A stretch of DNA of 45,065 nucleotides, from positions 1 to 45,065 of the forward strand of contig JAJCYO010000163.1 in NCBI GenBank assembly GCA_029262875.1, written 5' to 3'. The position numbers and the translations under genes were made by a program. The stretch comes from Flavobacteriales bacterium. GTDB taxonomy: Bacteria; Bacteroidota; Bacteroidia; Flavobacteriales_E; Vicingaceae. Below the pieces are notes generated by a model. The model did no database searches, was not told the DNA's origin, and saw only the letters and a program-made list of their open reading frames with translations. Positions 35,993 to 43,353 of this stretch are shown here, one piece after another; the stretch's first letter is position 1; the number at the start of each line of letters is the position of its first letter.

Positions 35993-38900
35993 ATGTATAA
36001 GGAATCAGAAAATACTGAAACAGTTAATATTGAGCTTGCCGAAAAGGACAATAGGTTTGATAATAAGCTTATACAATTATTCAAAAAATCAGGGAAAAAT
36101 TATTTTGACCAGTTAGTTCTTTTTTTATGCGAAGAAACAGGTACAAAATATGCTTTTATTGGAAAATACAACGAAAATAATCATACTGTATCAACTCATT
36201 CTTTCTATGCGAATAATACTTATGTAGAGGAATTTGAGTATGATTTAGAAAATACACCTTGTAATACGGTTATTGATAGTGAGTTGTGTATTTACCCTAA
36301 GAGTGTACAACAGTCTTTTCCAAAAGATGAAGAATTAAAAACTTTTGGAATAGAAGGTTATATCGGGTTGCCCCTTTTTGATTTGAGTGAGAATGCGGTT
36401 GGAATTGTTGTCGTAATGGACGATAAACCTTTTAAAGAGGTTGAACAATTGAAAAATTTATTAAGTCTGGTTGAAAGTAAAACGGAATTCGAATTGGAAA
36501 GGATAGCCTTAAAAAACGAATTGATATTATCAAACAAAAGTTTTCAAGAAGTCTTTGAGAATTTTCAAGATGTATTTTTCTTGATAGATTATAATAAAAA
36601 TAATGAACAAGTAGAATTAGTGATATCTCCATCTGTTGAAAAAACGTTGGGTTATACAATAGAGGAGATTAGAAGTTTAAATTTTGGTGATTTTTATGCT
36701 GAACCTGGCGAAAGGAAGGCTTTTCTTCAATTGATTAAAATTGAGAAGAAGGTTAAAAATTATCCATTGGCCTTTAAAAAGAAGGATGGGAGCTTACTAC
36801 ATGTCGAGGTAGATTGTGAATTAATTGACGGAGATGAATCAAAAAAAATAGCTTTTTCTTTAAGGGGAGTATTAAAAGATGTAACGGAAAAATACATAGA
36901 GAATTTAAGGATTGAGATGGCATATTTGATTGCTGAAAAATCTCAAAGAAGGTTGACAAATATTAGGTTGTTGGCGGAATTCATTCAAGGCACCCTAAGT
37001 AAAGTTATGAATGTTTCTAATTTTTATATCGCCTTACATGATTCCAAGAAGAATGAGCTTTATATGCCTGTTTTTACAGATGAGAATTCTAAAGAATTTG
37101 GGGCTGAATATAGAGTTCCTTTTTCCAATGGCCTTACCGAATATATCATCAAATCTAGAAATGTAATAGTTAAGGATAAAAAAGGATTACAAGAAATAAT
37201 TAAAAAAGAGAGGCTGATCGTGAGAGGAGAACTTTCTGAATGTTATGTTGGTGTGCCATTGAAAGGGGAAGGGAAATGTTTTGGTGTAATGGTGATGCAG
37301 TCTTACATAAAAGGGTATCATTTTACCAAAGAAGACATTGAATTGTTGAAGTTTATTTCCATTCAGGTTGCATATGTTATTGAGCGAACACAATGGCAAG
37401 AGGCGCTTATTAAAAAAGAAAATCACTATCGTTCATTGGTAGAAAATTCATCAGAAATTATAGGGATAATTAATGAAGAAGGTACCATACTTTATGTTAG
37501 TGAATCTTCAGAAAAAATTATAGGCTATAGACCAATAGAACTAATGGGAAAAAATATCACTGATTTTATCAAATTAGAAAATTCTACAGAACTTATAAAA
37601 AACAGAGCTGCTAAATCTCATAGTAGTAGGACTGATATATTAAAGATATACGACAAAAAGGGGCATAAAAAATATTTAGAAATATCTTTAAATAAAGATA
37701 GAAATAAGAGCAATGAATTAATATTTAATGCCAAAGATGTAACAGAAAGCGTTATTTCGACAAAGAAAAATGAATTTGCTCAAAAAAGGTTAAATACTTT
37801 ACATCAAATAGAAAAGGCACTGTTGTCAACAAAGCCTTTTTCTGAGATGTTAAATGATGCCTTAAAAATAATTACCAAAAATGTATTGGATGTAGATAGA
37901 GTAAGTGTAGGTTTACTTGATTACGATAACGAAAGAGCAGAGGTTTTAGTACTTAAAACGAAGTATAAAACGATTAATGGAATAAAGGTTGGAGATTTTA
38001 TCTCTTTTAAAGAGTTAACTTGTTTAGAAACAATTTTAAATCAAAAACCTTTTTACATAGGTGATATTAGTAAGTTAAAGCATGTGAATGAATCGGATAA
38101 AAAGAATGGTGAAGATGGAATTAAATCCTATTATATACGCCCCATTGTAATTAATAAGAAGGTAATAGGAACCTTTAATTTTGGATCCAAAACCATTAAT
38201 TATTTTAAAAAGGTAGATGAAGATTTGTTAGAAGAAGTTACTCAATTGGTAGCAGTTGTAATTCATGATGCGATATTGAAAAAAGAATTGGCCAATCGGG
38301 AATCAGATTTAACTGATATATTTAATTACACTACAGAAGGGATAGTAAAAACAAGCAAAGAAGGTAAGTTTATGTTTGTGAACAAACGTTTATGTGAAAT
38401 GCTTGGTTATACCGAGAAGGAGTTGTTAAAAAAAGATTTTAAAGACATTACTTATGAACATGATTTAAAACGAAGCATAACCTTATTTGAAAAGATTCAG
38501 GAAGAAAAAATAACAGATTACAGTTTTGATAAAAAATATTTGCATAAAAATGGTAATGTCATAGATTGTCATGTTACAGTAAAGTGGACTTTTGATACTG
38601 CCGATAAAGTAGATTATAGTATCGCATTTATTGCGGACAAAACGGAGGAAAGAAAAGCTCAAAAACGAGTGTTGGATTTAAGGAGTGCATTAGATAGTAC
38701 TTCGGCAGTATTTTTCACAAATGCTAAAGGACAAATTAAAGACATCAATAAAAGATTAGAAATTCTTTCTGGTTATAGCAGAAAAGAAATTATTGGAAAA
38801 ACACCAAAAATATTTAACTCTGATTATCATTCAAGAAAGGAATGGAAACTTTTCTGGGCAACCATAAAAGCGGGAAAAACTTTTAAAGGTGAAATTAGAA

Positions 38901-39667
38901 ATAGAAAAAAGGACGGTTCAATTTATTGGATTTATGTAACCGTGTCACCAATTGTAAACGATAAGGGGATAATAGACCAATACATTTCAATACAAATTGA
39001 TATTACAGAAGAAAAAAGGGTTAAAAACAACTTGATTAAAGAAGTTATTGAAGCACAAGAACATGAAAGAGAACGATTTGCGATGGAGATTCATGATGGA
39101 TTAGGGCAAGTATTGTTGGCTACTAAAATGAATTTAAGCGCAGTGAGCGACTCAAGTGATGGCCTGGACATTGAATCAAAAAAAGTACTTAATAATTCTA
39201 TTGATCTATTAACTCAAGCAGTTCAAGAAGCAAGAAGCATTTCTCATGGATTAATGAGTAGGTTATTAAGCCAGTTTGGCTTGGCTTATGCGGTTAATGA
39301 AATAGTAGGTAGTATAAATACATCGTCATGTTTAAACTTTACATTTAATCATAACATTAAGGATGTTCGATTTGAGGAGGAAATAGAAATGGGTATTTAC
39401 AGAACTCTGCAAGAGCTTATTAAAAATATAATTAAACATTCAAAAGCGACCAAGGCAAACTTAAGTGTGATAAAAAAAGGTAAGGAATTATCTATTGAAA
39501 TTGAAGACAATGGTGTCGGTATAGCAGAAGGAACATTAAGAAACCCTAAAAGCGGAGGAATAGGATTAAGAAACATGAGATCGAGAATAGAATATTTGGG
39601 TGGAGCGTTTGAAATTGACAATAAAATTAAAAAAGGAACCAAAATAAAAATTAATATTTCATTATAA
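35993..39667 (+). CDS. Cytoplasmic multi-GAF/PAS histidine kinase (HisKA_3)
   Basis: The start is placed at 35993 (MYKESENTETV), giving 1224 residues; a frame from 35915 adds 26 residues but begins almost in the palindrome. Domains in order are GAF (about 35-165), PAS (182-305), GAF (320-465), PAS (480-590), GAF (595-765), PAS (770-890), PAS (895-1020), HisKA_3 with His1034 in ERFAMEIHDGLGQVLLATKM, and HATPase (IKNIIKHSKA, IEDNGVGIAEG, GGIGLRNMRSRI). There is no signal peptide or membrane span, so seven stacked ligand- or redox-sensing modules act in the cytosol. It is 12 bases upstream of the LuxR regulator, its likely partner. The HisKA_3 core is homologous to that of the hybrid kinase at 27249. 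Ligands unknown. Confidence 0.9.
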   Translation: MYKESENTETVNIELAEKDNRFDNKLIQLFKKSGKNYFDQLVLFLCEETGTKYAFIGKYNENNHTVSTHSFYANNTYVEEFEYDLENTPCNTVIDSELCIYPKSVQQSFPKDEELKTFGIEGYIGLPLFDLSENAVGIVVVMDDKPFKEVEQLKNLLSLVESKTEFELERIALKNELILSNKSFQEVFENFQDVFFLIDYNKNNEQVELVISPSVEKTLGYTIEEIRSLNFGDFYAEPGERKAFLQLIKIEKKVKNYPLAFKKKDGSLLHVEVDCELIDGDESKKIAFSLRGVLKDVTEKYIENLRIEMAYLIAEKSQRRLTNIRLLAEFIQGTLSKVMNVSNFYIALHDSKKNELYMPVFTDENSKEFGAEYRVPFSNGLTEYIIKSRNVIVKDKKGLQEIIKKERLIVRGELSECYVGVPLKGEGKCFGVMVMQSYIKGYHFTKEDIELLKFISIQVAYVIERTQWQEALIKKENHYRSLVENSSEIIGIINEEGTILYVSESSEKIIGYRPIELMGKNITDFIKLENSTELIKNRAAKSHSSRTDILKIYDKKGHKKYLEISLNKDRNKSNELIFNAKDVTESVISTKKNEFAQKRLNTLHQIEKALLSTKPFSEMLNDALKIITKNVLDVDRVSVGLLDYDNERAEVLVLKTKYKTINGIKVGDFISFKELTCLETILNQKPFYIGDISKLKHVNESDKKNGEDGIKSYYIRPIVINKKVIGTFNFGSKTINYFKKVDEDLLEEVTQLVAVVIHDAILKKELANRESDLTDIFNYTTEGIVKTSKEGKFMFVNKRLCEMLGYTEKELLKKDFKDITYEHDLKRSITLFEKIQEEKITDYSFDKKYLHKNGNVIDCHVTVKWTFDTADKVDYSIAFIADKTEERKAQKRVLDLRSALDSTSAVFFTNAKGQIKDINKRLEILSGYSRKEIIGKTPKIFNSDYHSRKEWKLFWATIKAGKTFKGEIRNRKKDGSIYWIYVTVSPIVNDKGIIDQYISIQIDITEEKRVKNNLIKEVIEAQEHERERFAMEIHDGLGQVLLATKMNLSAVSDSSDGLDIESKKVLNNSIDLLTQAVQEARSISHGLMSRLLSQFGLAYAVNEIVGSINTSSCLNFTFNHNIKDVRFEEEIEMGIYRTLQELIKNIIKHSKATKANLSVIKKGKELSIEIEDNGVGIAEGTLRNPKSGGIGLRNMRSRIEYLGGAFEIDNKIKKGTKIKINISL

Positions 39668-39679
39668 AAAACAGATATT

Positions 39680-40321
39680 ATGAGTACAATAAAATTATTA
39701 TTAGCGGATGATCATCTAATTATCAGGGATGGTATTAAATTAATGCTCAAGAAGAATCCAGAATTTGAAATTGTTGCTGAAGCAAGTAATGGAAAAGAGG
39801 TAATTAATTACCTTACCAATAATTCTGATTCAATTGACGTTGTGTTGATGGATATTAATATGCCAGAAATGAATGGGATTGATGCTACAGAGTTTATTGC
39901 TGAAAACTTTAAAAATGTTAACGTTTTAGCCTTGACAATGCACGCAGAAGAAACCTACATAACGAGTATGCTAAAGGTTGGTGCATTAGGGTATATTTTA
40001 AAAGAATCAGGAACAGATGAATTGATTTCAGCGATTAAGGTAGTCGCTTCAGGGCAAAAATATTATAGCAATGAAGTGTCTGTTACCATGATCAATTCAT
40101 TGATGAATGGCGAAAAGCCAAAATCTTCGGCATTATCCGAAAGAGAAACTGAAGTATTAGGATACATTGCAGGTGGGTCTACCAATAAGGAAGTAGGAGA
40201 TATATTGTGCATTAGTGGAAGAACGGTAGAAACCCACAGAAGAAACATATTGTCAAAACTTGAAGTGAGAAATACAGCGGAAATGATACGTTATGCAATC
40301 GAAAATAATTTGGTTGCTTAA
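39680..40321 (+). CDS. NarL/LuxR-family response regulator
   Basis: The 213-residue regulator has a receiver with LLADDHLIIRDG, Asp58 in LMDINMPEMNG, Thr in LALTMHAEE and Lys in GYILKESG, then a LuxR HTH (LSERETEVLGYIAGGSTNKEVG, ISGRTVETHRRNI). It follows the multi-sensor kinase after 12 bases, forming a cognate pair. It is a clear paralogue of the regulator at 26600-27238: IDYLGKN.. against INYLTNN.., and a nearly equal recognition helix RTVExHRRNI, so both may bind similar sites, such as the TACGTA palindromes close by. Confidence 0.94.
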   Translation: MSTIKLLLADDHLIIRDGIKLMLKKNPEFEIVAEASNGKEVINYLTNNSDSIDVVLMDINMPEMNGIDATEFIAENFKNVNVLALTMHAEETYITSMLKVGALGYILKESGTDELISAIKVVASGQKYYSNEVSVTMINSLMNGEKPKSSALSERETEVLGYIAGGSTNKEVGDILCISGRTVETHRRNILSKLEVRNTAEMIRYAIENNLVA

Positions 40322-40365
40322 TTTTTTTCTTAAGTAACTGATTACATTCTTCCTATTTCTAAGTA

Positions 40366-40400
40366 TTTCTCAACATATGTATATAAATTTGGCGTAAAAA
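40366..40400 (+). promoter_or_regulatory. 35-bp upstream element, copy A (before the Crp/Fnr gene)
   Basis: This block matches 41079-41113 at 31 of 35 positions with no gap: TTTCTCAACATATGTATA, then TTGGC(G/A)TAAAAA. It contains the palindrome ACATATGT. In this copy TAAATTTG (40384-40391) also fits the -7 consensus. It could be a shared operator or promoter. Confidence 0.5.
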
Positions 40401-40485
40401 AGATTTTTATTTACAATAATCATTAATTTAATTTTGGAATAGCTGTTAAACTTAAATGAAAATGTTAGTGATTTAAGCCAAGTTT

Positions 40486-41067
40486 ATGGATGCAAAACTA
40501 AAAGAAGTACACTATCATATTAATAATATACATCCTCTTACAAAAGAAGAATTTAAAGCTTTTATCTCCATTTTTGAACCAGCAACTTTAAATAAAAAAG
40601 AATACTTTTCTTTAGCTGGGGAAAAAGAATTAAAAATGGGAATATTAGTTGAAGGTGTAGTTCGAGCATATGTTATGAGTAGCAATGGGACAGAAGTAAA
40701 TAAACAGCTTTTTACCAAGTTTCAAACAGTTGGCGGTTATTCATCCTTAATAACAAAACAACCAAATAAATTAAGCTATCAAGCACTAACAGATTGTACA
40801 TTATTTACGGCAAGTTATAATGACATGCTAAAGCTTTACGATGAATATAGAAATATAGAGCGTTTAGGTAGGGTGTCTTTAGAAAATTTGTTTGTTGCTA
40901 AAGAAAAAAGAGAGTTAGAATTGTTGACATTAAATGCAACCGAAAGATATCTTATTCTTAAAAAAGAAACCCCCACCATAGAACAAGAAATATCCCTTAC
41001 ACATATAGCATCATATTTAGGAGTTACTCCGACTCAATTAAGTAGAATAAGAAAATCCTTGCTATAG
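40486..41067 (+). CDS. Crp/Fnr-family transcriptional regulator
   Basis: The 193-residue protein has a cyclic-nucleotide-binding-like beta roll (about 15-120; LNKKEYFSLAGEKELKMGILVEGVVRAYVMS) and a C-terminal HTH (about 140-190; LTHIASYLGVTPTQLSRIRK). The phosphate-cassette residues of true cAMP receptors and the Fnr cysteines are absent, as in most short Bacteroidota Crp-like regulators, so the ligand is unknown and may be none. It is monocistronic, preceded by element copy A. The next gene, a T9SS protein, carries copy B upstream, which suggests that this protein may regulate both itself and its neighbour. Confidence 0.9.
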   Translation: MDAKLKEVHYHINNIHPLTKEEFKAFISIFEPATLNKKEYFSLAGEKELKMGILVEGVVRAYVMSSNGTEVNKQLFTKFQTVGGYSSLITKQPNKLSYQALTDCTLFTASYNDMLKLYDEYRNIERLGRVSLENLFVAKEKRELELLTLNATERYLILKKETPTIEQEISLTHIASYLGVTPTQLSRIRKSLL

Positions 41068-41078
41068 AGACCTTTAAT

Positions 41079-41113
41079 TTTCTCAACATATGTATAAGAA
41101 ATTGGCATAAAAA
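41079..41113 (+). promoter_or_regulatory. 35-bp upstream element, copy B (before the seven-repeat T9SS gene)
   Basis: This is the second copy of the element at 40366-40400 (31 of 35 identical), including ACATATGT and TTGGCATAAAAA. The -7-like TAAATTTG of copy A is not kept (AGAAATTG), so the conserved part is more likely a protein-binding site than a core promoter. Confidence 0.5.
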
Positions 41114-41142
41114 TGTTATTTCTTTATAAAAAAGAAACTTAA

Positions 41143-41173
41143 CTACGTATGTTGACGTACGTACTAATACGTT
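41143..41173. promoter_or_regulatory. Cluster of TACGTA-like half sites
   Basis: CTACGTAT (41143-41150), the palindrome ACGTACGT (41155-41162) and ATACGT (41168-41173) are packed within 31 bases, 33 bases upstream of the ATG at 41207. The first arm equals that of the perfect palindrome at 35894, so the same LuxR-type regulator may bind. Confidence 0.4.
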
Positions 41174-41206
41174 TCATCCCGTATATATTACTTAAAACCG
41201 AATGTT

Positions 41207-43192
41207 ATGAAATTAGACTTACGACTTTTTCCCCCAATATTTTTTCTTGTAATGATTTTGCTCAATACAGATGCTTATTCCCAATGGCCAGCCTTAAGTG
41301 TTCCAAATGTGCAAATTACATCTAGTGCCGCAACAGGGGGTGATTTAAAAGATTATTGGGCCTGCAGTGATGGTGTAGGAGGAAGCTATAGTATATTTAC
41401 TGATGACAGACAAGATATACCAGGAGGAGATGAGAGTGTATATTGTCAACGAATTGACAAATGGGGAAATATAAAATTTGTTGCAAATGGTGTTGCTATA
41501 GCTACAATTGCTGGTGCTGATCAAGATAGACCAAAAGTTACCGATGATGGATTTAATAATGCAATTGCAAGTTGGCAGGATAGTCGTTCGGGAGGAGATG
41601 ATATTTATTCTCAAAAAATAGATAGTAATGGTGTCGTTCAATGGCCAGTTAATGGAGTGTTAATATGTAATGCTGCAGGAACTCAAGATAAAGTTTGGAT
41701 GATTGGTGATGGTTCAGGAGGAGCAATTATAGCATGGGAAGATGCTCGAGGTGGAACAGAAGATATTTATGCACAACGTGTAAATGCTGCAGGAGTGATA
41801 CAATGGACAATTAATGGTGTTGTTATATGTAATGCAGCAGGAAAGCAGAAAGATATACATATGGTAGAAGATGGATTAGGAGGGGCAATAATTGTATGGA
41901 AAGATGAAAGGGTTGGAGTTGATATTTATGCACAACGTGTAAATTCTTCAGGAGTAGTACAATGGGCTGTTAATGGTATTGTTATTTGTAATTCCTCTAA
42001 TGATCAAAAAGCTCCTAAAGTGGCTACTGATGGAGTAAACGGTGGAATTATTTCATGGAGTGATAAAAGAGGTGCGTCAGAAGATATATACACGCAAAGA
42101 GTAAATGCTGGAGGAATAGTACAATGGACTGTAAATGGAAATCTAATATGCAGCGCAGCAGGATTACAACGAAGAACTGCTATTGCTAGCGATTCTTATG
42201 GGGGAGCTGTTATAACATGGGAAGATTTTAGAACAGGAACAGAAGATATTTATGCTCAGCGAGTTGATGGGAATGGAAATACAAGGTGGTTGGTTGATGG
42301 AAATGTTGTAAGTAACGCAGTAGATGTTCAAAAAAGACCTGATATTTCTGAGGCTAATAATGGTAAAACTTTAGTAGTATGGGAAGATGCTAGAACAGGG
42401 GGTGTTGAAGATATATATTTACAAGTAATTGATACCGGAGGAGTGATGTTGGGTACTGTAAATGGAATTGCAGTATGTACAGCCATTGATGCACAAAAAA
42501 AACCGTTTGTATTTAAAAGTGGAGCAACAGAGTGGATTGCCATTTGGGAAGATGATAGAAACAAAACTGTAACAGGAAATACCGATTTATATGGTCAAGG
42601 ATTGGACCCAAATATAGTTCCCGTTTTACCAATAGAATTAATAAGTTTTGAAGCAAACGTTAATAACGAACAAGTAGATTTAAAATGGGTCACGGCATCT
42701 GAAACAAACAATGATTACTTTATAGTAGAACGAAGTGTTGATGCAAAAACTTGGGAAGAAGTTATGATGTCAAGTGGGGCTGGAAATAGTAACCAAACAT
42801 TAGAATATTTTGAAACCGATTATCAACCCTTAACAGGAATATCCTATTATCGATTAAAACAAATCGATTTTGATAGTAAATACTCTTACTCAAACATAGT
42901 GCCAGTTAGATTTATTAAAGACAATACAGATGATGGATTGATTAGTTTATTTCCTAGTCCTGTTCTTGTTGGAGGAACTGTTCATGTAGAGTTTAAGAAT
43001 ATATATGAGACCGAATTGTTACTTGTGTTGAGAGACATTAAAGGGAGAGAGTTCTATTCTAAAGTCGTTGTAGACATTGAAAATGGAAAACTAATAGGTG
43101 TTCCTATTGAAAAGGAAATTCCTGCTGGGATATATTTAATTACGGCCACATCAGAAAACCAGATGTATAGTCAAAAATTGATTATTAAATAG
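41207..43192 (+). CDS. Secreted seven-repeat protein with T9SS type A sorting domain
   Basis: The 661-residue protein has a signal peptide (about 1-26, ending AYSQ). Residues about 75-460 hold seven repeats of about 54 residues with the pattern DIYAQRVNAAGVIQWTVNG, VICNAAG, QK, and IIAWEDARGGTE, which should form a beta-propeller. Then comes a FN3-like module common before sorting signals (LPIELISFEANVN, LKWVTASETNNDYFIVERS, SYYRLKQIDFD) and a type A T9SS domain (LFPSPVLVGGTVHVEF, ending SQKLIIK). The repeats are similar at DNA level too, so they arose by recent duplication. The promoter region carries both the 35-bp element and TACGTA sites. Ligand unknown. Confidence 0.87.
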   Translation: MKLDLRLFPPIFFLVMILLNTDAYSQWPALSVPNVQITSSAATGGDLKDYWACSDGVGGSYSIFTDDRQDIPGGDESVYCQRIDKWGNIKFVANGVAIATIAGADQDRPKVTDDGFNNAIASWQDSRSGGDDIYSQKIDSNGVVQWPVNGVLICNAAGTQDKVWMIGDGSGGAIIAWEDARGGTEDIYAQRVNAAGVIQWTINGVVICNAAGKQKDIHMVEDGLGGAIIVWKDERVGVDIYAQRVNSSGVVQWAVNGIVICNSSNDQKAPKVATDGVNGGIISWSDKRGASEDIYTQRVNAGGIVQWTVNGNLICSAAGLQRRTAIASDSYGGAVITWEDFRTGTEDIYAQRVDGNGNTRWLVDGNVVSNAVDVQKRPDISEANNGKTLVVWEDARTGGVEDIYLQVIDTGGVMLGTVNGIAVCTAIDAQKKPFVFKSGATEWIAIWEDDRNKTVTGNTDLYGQGLDPNIVPVLPIELISFEANVNNEQVDLKWVTASETNNDYFIVERSVDAKTWEEVMMSSGAGNSNQTLEYFETDYQPLTGISYYRLKQIDFDSKYSYSNIVPVRFIKDNTDDGLISLFPSPVLVGGTVHVEFKNIYETELLLVLRDIKGREFYSKVVVDIENGKLIGVPIEKEIPAGIYLITATSENQMYSQKLIIK

Positions 43193-43305
43193 TACACATT
43201 ATGCAACTAATGCTGCTGCTTTATCGATTAAATTAGGTAGTCTGTCTAAAATTACCCTAATCGAGATAAGAAATTAAGTATATTTAGTTAGTACTACTGT
43301 TAATA

Positions 43306-43343
43306 ATACGTAGTTAAAGTAGGTATTATTACGTATAATTTTG
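43306..43343 (+). promoter_or_regulatory. Promoter with TACGTA sites for the right-end secreted protein
   Basis: TAATTTTG (43336-43343) fits TAnnTTTG and lies ten bases before the ATG at 43354. ATACGTAG (43306-43313) and TACGTAT (43330-43336) lie just upstream and next to it; the first is in the place of a -35-type element, as for an activator-dependent promoter. Confidence 0.45.
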
Positions 43344-43353
43344 AGTTAAAAAA

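Noticed and set aside
40390-41120. Sigma-54 promoters from the TTGGC(G/A) blocks in the duplicated element
   Set aside because: The -24 GG is present, but ten bases downstream neither copy has the GC of the -12 element, and no sigma-54 activator with an AAA+ domain is encoded here.
43224-43264. Hairpin TCGATTA...GGTA / TACC...TAATCGA after the seven-repeat T9SS gene as a terminator
   Set aside because: The stem is interrupted by an asymmetric internal loop and no T run follows, so termination is not supported.
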